Below, in pieces: positions 57,813 to 64,000 of a stretch of DNA of 64,000 bases. A program made the position numbers and the translations under genes. Below the pieces are notes generated by a model, which searched no databases, was not told the DNA's origin, and saw only the letters and a list, made by a program, of their open reading frames with translations. The DNA comes from Clostridia bacterium (GTDB lineage Bacteria > Bacillota > Clostridia > Christensenellales > Aristaeellaceae): contig JAFTWV010000127.1 in assembly GCA_017465155.1 (NCBI GenBank), forward strand, positions 62,001 to 126,000, read 5' to 3'. The first letter of the stretch is position 1; the number at the start of each line of letters is the position of its first letter.

Positions 57813-58573
57813 TGGAGATGCTGAAAGGAAATCACATCACCGTGCGCTACGGTGATCATACCGTTGTAGATGACGTATCCTTCTCCCTGCGTGAGGGGCA
57901 GTGGCTGATGCTGGCAGGCCCCAACGGTGCGGGCAAGTCCACGCTGATCGAAACAATTTCGATGGGCGTGCCCTATACAGGAGCTATTGAGTTGGAGGGC
58001 ATCGATATTCGCCGCTACAAGCCTGCTCTGCTGGCACGGAAGATTGGCGTACTGTCCCAGAAAAATAGCGTAGGCTACGGCTACTCTGTGGAAGAAGTCG
58101 TGGGACTGGGCCGCTATGCGTACACCTCCAGCTTCCTGTCCTCCCGCGATGATGACGGCAGAGAGCAGGTGGAGCGTTCACTGGCGCTGACCGGCCTGAC
58201 AGACCTGCGCAAAGCCAGCGTGCTGACGCTTTCCGGCGGCGAATTGCAGCGTACCTTCCTTGCCCAGGTGTTCGCACAGAATCCCCAGGTGCTGATCCTT
58301 GACGAGCCAGCAAACCACCTTGACCTGGTATATCAGAGGCACATTTTCTCCCTGATCGGTGAGTGGCTGAAGCAGCCGGGGCGCGCGGTCATGTCCGTCG
58401 TGCATGATCTGAGCCTTGCCAGGCGCTATGGCACTCATGCCCTGCTGTTGAATCATGGCAAATGCACTGCTCAAGGGGAAATCAATCAGGTGCTTACCAA
58501 CGAAAACCTCCGCATCGTCTACGACATGGACGTGTACGAATGGATGCAAGACATGCTGGCACAATGGCAATGA
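57812..58573 (+). CDS. btuD: Cobalamin/iron-siderophore-type ABC transporter ATP-binding protein
   Basis: A 253-residue ABC ATPase. Walker A GPNGAGKST near residue 38, Q-loop LSQKNS, signature LSGGELQRTFLAQ near residue 138, Walker B VLILDEP, and the H-loop histidine in VVHDLS near residue 192. It powers uptake through the BtuC-type permease. Starts at ATG 57812 (overlap) or ATG 57818 cannot be told apart with confidence. Confidence 0.93.
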   Translation: MEMLKGNHITVRYGDHTVVDDVSFSLREGQWLMLAGPNGAGKSTLIETISMGVPYTGAIELEGIDIRRYKPALLARKIGVLSQKNSVGYGYSVEEVVGLGRYAYTSSFLSSRDDDGREQVERSLALTGLTDLRKASVLTLSGGELQRTFLAQVFAQNPQVLILDEPANHLDLVYQRHIFSLIGEWLKQPGRAVMSVVHDLSLARRYGTHALLLNHGKCTAQGEINQVLTNENLRIVYDMDVYEWMQDMLAQWQ

Positions 58574-58611
58574 AAACCCTGATGGAACATCTAGGTTCCA
58601 TCAGGGTTTTT
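58573..58611. terminator. Bidirectional terminator between transporter and cobalamin synthesis operons
   Basis: A perfect 16-base inverted repeat (AAAACCCTGATGGAAC and complement) with T runs on both strands. Confidence 0.93.
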
Positions 58612-59152
58612 GAATGTATTCATAACTGCCATCCCTGTTCAGCACGAATCCACAGCCATTCTTTACTTGGAAGTCGAAGTAGCTTCCGGCTGGACAGGCG
58701 AACCGCTCCATGATGGCCATCAGCGTACCGCCGTGGGCGATGATCGCACAGTCATCCACCTGTTCCCGGATGCCTTCAAAGGCGGCAACACATCGCGCGG
58801 CAAACTGCACCCGACTTTCGCCGTTCGGGAAGGGCAATTCCCCACCGGATTCGATCCATGCCTGATAGTCTGTGTTACCATTGAGCTCAGTATAGTTCTT
58901 GTTTTCCCAGTCGCCAAAGTCGCATTCGCGGAAATTTTCGATGATCTCCACCGGCACATCCGGATAAAGGATTGCCGCCGTTTCCAGGCAGCGCTTCATC
59001 GGACTGGCGTACACTTTCTTGACCGGCGGATATTTCCGCGCCTGCAATGCTGATGCACCCTGCTCGCACAAAGACTCATCCGTCCGGCAACCGATGTAGC
59101 GGTGTTCCATATTGCCCTGGGTTTGGCCGTGGCGGATCAGAATCCACTTCAT
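58601..59152 (-). CDS. cobC: Histidine phosphatase, likely alpha-ribazole phosphatase
   Basis: A 183-residue phosphatase. LIRHGQTQGN (residues 5-14) carries the catalytic His, YASPMKRCLETA the Arg, FGDWENKNYTEL the family's acidic part, and IIAHGGTL the second His. Its place at the end of the cobalamin operon suggests it dephosphorylates alpha-ribazole phosphate or the final coenzyme phosphate. It overlaps the upstream gene by four bases. A plain sugar phosphatase cannot be ruled out. Confidence 0.88.
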   Translation of the reverse strand: MKWILIRHGQTQGNMEHRYIGCRTDESLCEQGASALQARKYPPVKKVYASPMKRCLETAAILYPDVPVEIIENFRECDFGDWENKNYTELNGNTDYQAWIESGGELPFPNGESRVQFAARCVAAFEGIREQVDDCAIIAHGGTLMAIMERFACPAGSYFDFQVKNGCGFVLNRDGSYEYIQKP

Positions 59153-59481
59153 TTGATCCGCACCCCGATTCCGCACACACAGCGGGTGACTCTTTCGGCC
59201 TCCTGCGCAATGCTGCACAGCGCCCGACCCACGGCCTCGCGGAAAGCACGATCGGACGCCTCCATGGGTACCACGCCTGCTCCCACTTCGTTAGAGATGA
59301 CAATGGCGTTCGGGTGCTCCTGACAGAATTGCCGGGCGAATTCGCGGGGCTCCCGGTCCTCAATCAATACAACGCGACGGATGATTTCGTGGAAGTCCGG
59401 GTAGAACTCGCCGCCGGGGTTTTCCGTCCGGGCCAGCTCCTCCTGGCCCTGGTATACGCCGCCGATATAGAGCTTCATCAC
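59149..59481 (-). CDS. Short CobU-like protein lacking the P-loop
   Basis: A 110-residue protein resembling only the start and end of CobU. The start MKLYIGGVYQGQEELA has Gln where the P-loop lysine should be; the C-terminal half (VISNEVGAGVVPMEASDRAFREAVGRAL) is a close match to the CobU guanylyltransferase end. A true CobU is encoded nearby at 60227-60742. So this may be a regulatory or partner subunit, or a remnant. It overlaps cobC and cobS by four bases each. Confidence 0.8.
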   Translation of the reverse strand: MMKLYIGGVYQGQEELARTENPGGEFYPDFHEIIRRVVLIEDREPREFARQFCQEHPNAIVISNEVGAGVVPMEASDRAFREAVGRALCSIAQEAERVTRCVCGIGVRIK

Positions 59482-60236
59482 AGCTTTCCTCCCAATACGA
59501 TCACAGCAGTCAGAGCCAGCTCCGTCACCTGCACGAGCCAGCCTGCCAGATCGCCCGTCACGCCGCCGAAATGCTTATAGGCCATGCGGCGGTAGTACGC
59601 AAGGCACAGGGCTGCTGTCAGCAAATACACCAGTGCCAGCCAACCGCCGCAGAATACCCACACCAGTGCACAGAGCGCCGCATATACGATGCAGCCAATG
59701 GTTACCATGCGCTTGTGCGCCGCCTGGGCAAAGCTGTCCAGCATACCCTTGGGACGGGCGCTTTTGAAGGCGGCCAGCGCCCATGCGCTCATGGCGCGGG
59801 AGATCACAAAAGCGCACAGCAGCATCGGCCCATCCGCGACCGCAGCCTCGCCAAGCAGAGCAGCAGACAGCAGCAGATACCCCGTGCAGCCCATTACAGC
59901 AAATGCGCCAACATGGCTGTCCTTGAGAATCTCCAGCCGCCGCTCCCTGGACTGCCAGGAGGCCAGGGCATCGCTGGTGTCCATAAAGCCGTCCATGTGG
60001 ATGCCGCCCGTCACCAGGATGGGCAGCAGCGCACCAACTGCACCGCGCAGCAGTACACCGCTGCCCAGCACATCGCACAGCCACAGCCACCCCCACATCA
60101 GCAGCCCTATCACCGCACCGATCAGGGGAAAGAAGCACATTGCATACTTGCGGTTTTCCTCCGACCATTCCACCTGCGGCATGGGGATGCGTGAATAGGT
60201 GGAGAATGCGATCGCAAAGGATCGGATTACACACAT
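59478..60236 (-). CDS. cobS: Adenosylcobinamide-GDP ribazoletransferase (cobalamin synthase)
   Basis: A 252-residue membrane enzyme joining adenosylcobinamide-GDP with alpha-ribazole, the last assembly step. It starts with AFSTYSRIPMP, a family hallmark, and has VTGGIHMDGFMDTSDAL near residue 75 with the metal aspartates, then several hydrophobic helices. Its start overlaps cobU by ten bases, so the two are translationally coupled. Confidence 0.94.
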   Translation of the reverse strand: MCVIRSFAIAFSTYSRIPMPQVEWSEENRKYAMCFFPLIGAVIGLLMWGWLWLCDVLGSGVLLRGAVGALLPILVTGGIHMDGFMDTSDALASWQSRERRLEILKDSHVGAFAVMGCTGYLLLSAALLGEAAVADGPMLLCAFVISRAMSAWALAAFKSARPKGMLDSFAQAAHKRMVTIGCIVYAALCALVWVFCGGWLALVYLLTAALCLAYYRRMAYKHFGGVTGDLAGWLVQVTELALTAVIVLGGKL

Positions 60237-60742
60237 GGTACTTCTCCTTTCACTGCGACAGGAATGGAGTACACCACTTCCACCACACAGTCTGCCAGTT
60301 CAGCGGCCTGCCGGTTGATCTCCGCCAGCTTCAGCAGGTATTCCTGGGTGGACTCAGCATACACGACACCGTCGGAAAACACATCGTTGGTGACCATCAC
60401 CAGATGGGCGCAGCGCCGGGACAACTCCCGCAGAGCGGGCACGATGCGCTCCACGTCGCCGCCGTCAAACATTTCATTGGCCATCAGGTTGACCAGATCC
60501 TCCAGCAGGACGGTGCTGCCCTCCGGGATGTCCGCAGAGGCCAGATCTTTCTCACATTCAATGGTAGTAAAGCCCTTGTCTGCCCGCTGGGCCCGGTGGC
60601 GCGCCACACGCCTGACGGATTCGTCATCATAGACCTGCATGGTGGCAATGTAAACGCGTTTTTCCTCCGGCATGGAGGCAACCAACTTCTCCGCCCAGGT
60701 GGATTTTCCACAGCCGCTGCCGCCGGTAACCAGTACGATCAT
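60227..60742 (-). CDS. cobU: Adenosylcobinamide kinase / adenosylcobinamide-phosphate guanylyltransferase
   Basis: A 171-residue bifunctional enzyme that phosphorylates and guanylylates adenosylcobinamide. P-loop VTGGSGCGKSTWAE at residues 4-17, YIATMQVYDDE and RVARHRAQRADKGFTTIE with the guanylyl-accepting His, and VTNDVFSDGV near residue 120. It overlaps cobS by ten and cobT by four bases. Confidence 0.94.
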   Translation of the reverse strand: MIVLVTGGSGCGKSTWAEKLVASMPEEKRVYIATMQVYDDESVRRVARHRAQRADKGFTTIECEKDLASADIPEGSTVLLEDLVNLMANEMFDGGDVERIVPALRELSRRCAHLVMVTNDVFSDGVVYAESTQEYLLKLAEINRQAAELADCVVEVVYSIPVAVKGEVPCV

Positions 60743-61758
60743 GCCCGTTCCTCCTGCGGCGTGTAGGCCGCCATGCCCAGCTCATCGAAGGTATGCGGGC
60801 CGTGATACACTTGCAGCGCCATGTCCAGCAGCGGAATGAGCGCCACCGCGCCGGTACCTTCGCCAAGGGCCATATCGGCGTACAGGATGGGGGCCATGCC
60901 CAGCTCCGCCATGATGCGAACCATCGCAGGCTCCCGGCTCATGTGGGAGGGCAGCATGGCTTCGACTGCCGCCGGACAGATGCGGGCGGCGACCAATGCA
61001 GCTACGGCAGAAATCACACCGTCTATAATCACCGGCACGCCATGCTTCATGCCGCCCAGAAAGGCCCCTGCCATGCCTGCGAGTTCAAAGCCGCCGACCT
61101 TCGTCAGCACGTCGATGGGGTCACTGTTGTCCGGTTGGTTGACGTGAAGCGCACGGGTGATGGCATCCCGTTTCCGGATCAGCCCTGCATCGGACAAGCC
61201 TGCGCCGCGCCCGGTCAGTTCCTCGGGCGTGCAGATCAGCAGCGCGCAGGCCATCGCCGTAGACGCCGTGGTGTTGCCGATGCCCATTTCGCCGGTCGCG
61301 ATCAGCTGATATCCGCGGGCTTTCATTTCGCCAACAAGGTCGATACCAGTCCGAATCGCCTGTTCCACCTGGACGCGGGTCATAGCGGAGCTATGTGTCA
61401 TGTTCTTCGTACCGGCAGCGATGCGGCAGTCGATCATGCCTGGAACGGCCACAGCCATACCCATATCTACCGCGAACACATCTGTATGGGATACACTTGC
61501 CATCAGATTGATGTTGGCCGTCCCCTCTGCGATAGACTTTGCCACCAGCGCCGTCACCTCGCTCCCGGACTGACTCACACCTTCAGCCACCACGCCGTGA
61601 TCGGCACAGAAAACCAGCACGCACCGTTTATTGATGCGCACATCCGGCGTGTCCTGTATCCCGGCGATCTTCACGATCAGCCTTTCCAGGCTGCCAAGGG
61701 AATTCAGCGGCTTGGCCACATGATCCCACCGGAATTGCGCCTGCTCCTTTGCGTTCAT
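60739..61758 (-). CDS. cobT: Nicotinate-nucleotide–dimethylbenzimidazole phosphoribosyltransferase
   Basis: A 339-residue enzyme that makes alpha-ribazole phosphate from a lower-ligand base. Family motifs: KPLNSLGSLE at the start, VFCADHGVVAEGVS near residue 75, GEMGIGNTT near residue 170, and LGEGTGAV near the C-terminus with the catalytic Glu. It overlaps both neighbours by four bases. The base used here is unknown; no bluB or bza genes are in the window. Confidence 0.95.
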   Translation of the reverse strand: MNAKEQAQFRWDHVAKPLNSLGSLERLIVKIAGIQDTPDVRINKRCVLVFCADHGVVAEGVSQSGSEVTALVAKSIAEGTANINLMASVSHTDVFAVDMGMAVAVPGMIDCRIAAGTKNMTHSSAMTRVQVEQAIRTGIDLVGEMKARGYQLIATGEMGIGNTTASTAMACALLICTPEELTGRGAGLSDAGLIRKRDAITRALHVNQPDNSDPIDVLTKVGGFELAGMAGAFLGGMKHGVPVIIDGVISAVAALVAARICPAAVEAMLPSHMSREPAMVRIMAELGMAPILYADMALGEGTGAVALIPLLDMALQVYHGPHTFDELGMAAYTPQEERA

Positions 61759-62036
61759 ATATCCTCCATGTCCGAGCGTTTTACTACATCAGCAATGTCA
61801 CCATAGCGAGCCAGGATGGCATCGTAATTGCCTTTTTCATGTGGGAAAGTACATGCCTTGCAGCTTTTGACGCCCTTTTCGGTATAGGTGCAGCAGCCGC
61901 CGCATTTTCTGCCCAGCGCATACAGCGGGCAGAAGCAGAACAGGCAGTTGAAGTCTTCCTCCGACACGCCCTCGTGACAAGGGAAATACTCGCATGCCCG
62001 GTTCTGAAAGAAGCTGAAGTTATTATTTTCAGTCAT
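61755..62036 (-). CDS. Cysteine-rich small domain protein of cobalamin clusters
   Basis: A 93-residue protein with eleven cysteines, among them CEYFPCH, CLFCFCPLY, KCGGCC and SCKAC. This is the pattern of the small Cys-rich domain (PF04071-like) often found in cobalamin loci; it may bind metal or an iron-sulfur cluster. Function unknown. GAGGTG lies five bases before the ATG at 62036. It overlaps cobT by four bases. Confidence 0.88.
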   Translation of the reverse strand: MTENNNFSFFQNRACEYFPCHEGVSEEDFNCLFCFCPLYALGRKCGGCCTYTEKGVKSCKACTFPHEKGNYDAILARYGDIADVVKRSDMEDI

Positions 62037-62045
62037 GTTCACACC

Positions 62046-62987
62046 TCACAGCAGGACGGCGATCAGCAGAATCAACCCGAGCATCAGCCAGCTTGTGACA
62101 TACAGCAGCCGGTTGGCCTTGCCGATGTCCGTGCGCCGCACAGGACGATCCGCATCGCCGATGGTGGGCTTTTCAATGGGCTTGCCGAAGTAATCGTGGG
62201 TGCCGCCAAGCTGAATATGCATTGCGCCTGCTGCGGCCGCTTCGCTCCAGGCACAGTTGGGGCTCTTGTGGTTGGCATGATCCCGCCGGACGATGCGACA
62301 GGCATTTTTGCCGTCCATGCCCGTCAGGAAGGCGGCGATGCACATCAGCACAGCCGAGATGCGTGCAGGGAGAAAATTGAGCACATCATCCATCTTCGCG
62401 CTGGACCAGCCGATGTCCCGATACGTTTCGTCCAGATAGCCCACCATGGAATCCAGTGTGCTGGCGGCCTTGAAGCCCCACAGCAGCACCGGCCCGCCGA
62501 TGGCAGCATAGAACAGGGGCGAGATCACGCCGTCGGTGGTGTTCTCGGCCACGGTTTCGATGGTCGCCTTGATGATTTCTTCTTCGTTCAGGCTTTGGGT
62601 ATCACGCCCCACGATTCTTGCCACCTGCGTACGTCCAGCCTCAACGCCCTTGTCCAGCGCCTTTGCTACGCCCCGGGCCTCCTTGGCCATGCAGGTGACT
62701 GCAATGCCCATCCAATTCAGCAGGGACATACCGATCAGCAGCGGAATGCAGCCCAGCAAGCTCAGCAGCCACATCAGCACAGCCACGGCGGCCATGGTCA
62801 GCAGCACCGTGGAGGCAGTCAGGAATACCGCGCTTTTGCGGAGGTTTCCGCCCCGCTTGCGCAGCCTTTTCTCCATGAAGGAGGTGTACTTGCCGATGAT
62901 ACATACCGGATGATACAGCCACTCCGGGTCGCCCAACAGCAGGTCGAGGACAAAGCCGATCATCAGCGCCAGAATCCAGTCACCCAT
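62046..62987 (-). CDS. cbiB: Adenosylcobinamide-phosphate synthase
   Basis: A 313-residue membrane enzyme that attaches the aminopropanol arm to adenosylcobyric acid. It has DLLLGDPEWLYHPV near the start, IVGRDTQSLNEEEIIKATIETVAENTTDGVISPLFY near residue 135 and DHANHKSPNCAWSEAAAAGAM near residue 235, all CbiB signatures, with four to five helices. One base lies between the cobyric acid synthase stop and its start. Confidence 0.95.
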   Translation of the reverse strand: MGDWILALMIGFVLDLLLGDPEWLYHPVCIIGKYTSFMEKRLRKRGGNLRKSAVFLTASTVLLTMAAVAVLMWLLSLLGCIPLLIGMSLLNWMGIAVTCMAKEARGVAKALDKGVEAGRTQVARIVGRDTQSLNEEEIIKATIETVAENTTDGVISPLFYAAIGGPVLLWGFKAASTLDSMVGYLDETYRDIGWSSAKMDDVLNFLPARISAVLMCIAAFLTGMDGKNACRIVRRDHANHKSPNCAWSEAAAAGAMHIQLGGTHDYFGKPIEKPTIGDADRPVRRTDIGKANRLLYVTSWLMLGLILLIAVLL

Positions 62988-62988
62988 A

Positions 62989-63999
62989 TTATACCTCGCC
63001 CCGGACGATCTTGTAAATCATGTCCATGTCCACGCTGGCCCGCACGATATCCGCAATGCGGTCAAACTCCCGTTCGCGGAATACCTCAAAGCTCACAGGC
63101 GCCTGATTTTCGGTGGCGATGCCCTTTTCCCTGCGGATGTGGGCCGCAATGGCCGCAAAGAGCTGACCATCGTCAAACAGGCCGTGCAGGTAACTGCCCA
63201 GCACGTTGCCCCGGGCATTCATCACACCGTCCACCTTTCCGCCGATGCGCAGCCACGGCAGGGCATTTTCGCCCAGCTGATTGTACCCGGCATGGATTTC
63301 ATACCCATCCACGGTCACGCCGTTGGCCTCGGCCAGCCAACCGGAAGCGTCCACAACACCGCTTGCCTGGGCGGTGTGTTTCTCTTTTGCAAAGGTAACC
63401 TCCACGTCCAGCAGGCCAAGGCCTGCCAGCTCCGGGACACGGGATTCCACATGGTCAGGATCGTGGAGCTTGCGGCCCAGCATCTGATAGCCGCCGCACA
63501 CGCCGATCACCATACCCCCCTTGCAGGCATGTCGCACGATGGCTGCATCCATGCCCCGGTTGCGCATATCGATCAGGTCTTCGATGGTGTTCTTCGTTCC
63601 GGGGAGCACGATCAGATCCGCGTTTTCCAGTTCCCTGGCAGTTTGGGCGTAGCGTACCCGTACCCCCGGCTGCAGAGCAAGGGACTGGAAATCGGTAAAA
63701 TTGGAGATATGCTTGAGCTTCACCACAGCCACATCCAGGTCGCCCTGACCTGCTTTTCGCTCAAAGCGCTCGGTGACGCTGTCTTCGTCCTCCAGTTCCA
63801 CGTCCATCCACGGAACCACGCCCAACACAGGGATGTGAATGCGCTCCTCCAGCATCTTTAACCCTGGCTCCAGGATTTTCACATCGCCGCGGAATTTGTT
63901 GATAATCACGCCCTTCACCCGGGCGCGCTCCTCGTCCGTCAGCAGCATGATGGTACCCAGAAGCGATGCGAACACGCCGCCCAGGTTGATATCGCCCAC
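62989..63999 (-). CDS. cobQ: Cobyric acid synthase, C-terminal part (partial)
   Basis: The frame runs off the right edge; 336 codons are present of about 500. The enzyme amidates four side chains of adenosylcobyrinic diamide with glutamine and ATP. Visible are the end of the ATPase domain (GDINLGGVFASLLGT, KGVIINKFRGD) and the glutamine amidotransferase domain, with GVCGGYQML holding the catalytic Cys and SYLHGLFDD the His. First visible gene of the cobQ–cbiB–Cys-rich–cobT–cobU–cobS–CobU-like–cobC operon. Confidence 0.95.
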   Translation of the reverse strand: MGDINLGGVFASLLGTIMLLTDEERARVKGVIINKFRGDVKILEPGLKMLEERIHIPVLGVVPWMDVELEDEDSVTERFERKAGQGDLDVAVVKLKHISNFTDFQSLALQPGVRVRYAQTARELENADLIVLPGTKNTIEDLIDMRNRGMDAAIVRHACKGGMVIGVCGGYQMLGRKLHDPDHVESRVPELAGLGLLDVEVTFAKEKHTAQASGVVDASGWLAEANGVTVDGYEIHAGYNQLGENALPWLRIGGKVDGVMNARGNVLGSYLHGLFDDGQLFAAIAAHIRREKGIATENQAPVSFEVFREREFDRIADIVRASVDMDMIYKIVRGEV

Positions 64000-64000
64000 C

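Noticed and set aside
1..64000. CRISPR arrays, rRNA operon, prophage or insertion sequences
   Set aside because: No regularly spaced repeats, rRNA sequence, phage structural genes or transposase motifs were found on reading both strands.

Overview
The window looks like the chromosome of an endospore-forming, Gram-positive anaerobe of the class Clostridia, GC-rich for that group; I infer an uncultured gut-type lineage. The reasons are the sporulation genes (spoIVFA/spoIVFB, two spoIIP-type genes, gpr), the Clostridia-style run TIGR03960 radical SAM – DUF2344 – RNase G – miaB – ylbF – mutS – mutL – miaA – ynbB, and strong Shine-Dalgarno sites with TTGACA/TATAAT promoters. No prophage, transposase or CRISPR array was seen.

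Layout. 0-3 kb: arginine operon argJ-argB-argD with a zinc-peptidase-like gene between argB and argD. 3-9.4 kb: small metabolic genes, a SRAP protein, a lipid kinase and a split transketolase. 9.5-26 kb: a long minus-strand block with spoIVFB/FA, tRNA and mismatch-repair genes and radical SAM enzymes, ending in a SpoIIP-like protein and DUF1614. 26-29.5 kb: a 760-residue unknown protein and a divergent carbamoyltransferase. 29.6-34 kb: spoIIP-gpr, a phosphoribosyltransferase and DUF1846. 34-39.3 kb: araA, nitroreductase-phosphatase-xth, an aminoglycoside-phosphotransferase-like gene and two DUF1292 genes. 39.4-44.3 kb: a resistance-like group. 44.4-48 kb: a glycosyltransferase, then three small genes each next to a copy of the 3' half of tRNA-Trp. 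48-55.1 kb: a HAD phosphatase, a secreted GH5 glycosidase and the vanZ-to-tex operon. 55.3-64 kb: a cobalamin riboswitch and btuFCD-type transporter, facing a late cobalamin synthesis operon (cobQ to cobC).

The most interesting region is 39.4-43.03 kb. On the minus strand a consensus promoter leads into a 23-codon ORF with a near-perfect ribosome-binding site, then an intrinsic terminator, then a protein of three fused GNAT domains, then a chloramphenicol-phosphotransferase-like enzyme. Next comes a 12-codon ORF whose codons 8-11 form the anti-Shine-Dalgarno arm of an 11-bp hairpin that hides the ribosome-binding site of an MFS drug exporter. This reads as one inducible resistance operon with two different ribosome-dependent switches: transcription attenuation at its head and translational attenuation before its last gene.

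Other points: mutL carries an in-frame amber codon and has lost the Cys/His of its endonuclease metal motif; a phosphoribosylanthranilate-isomerase-like gene also carries one nonsense codon; and an orphan double-glycine-leader peptide gene lies between the tRNA-Trp half-copies. All calls are from reading sequence and motifs; no database search was possible.
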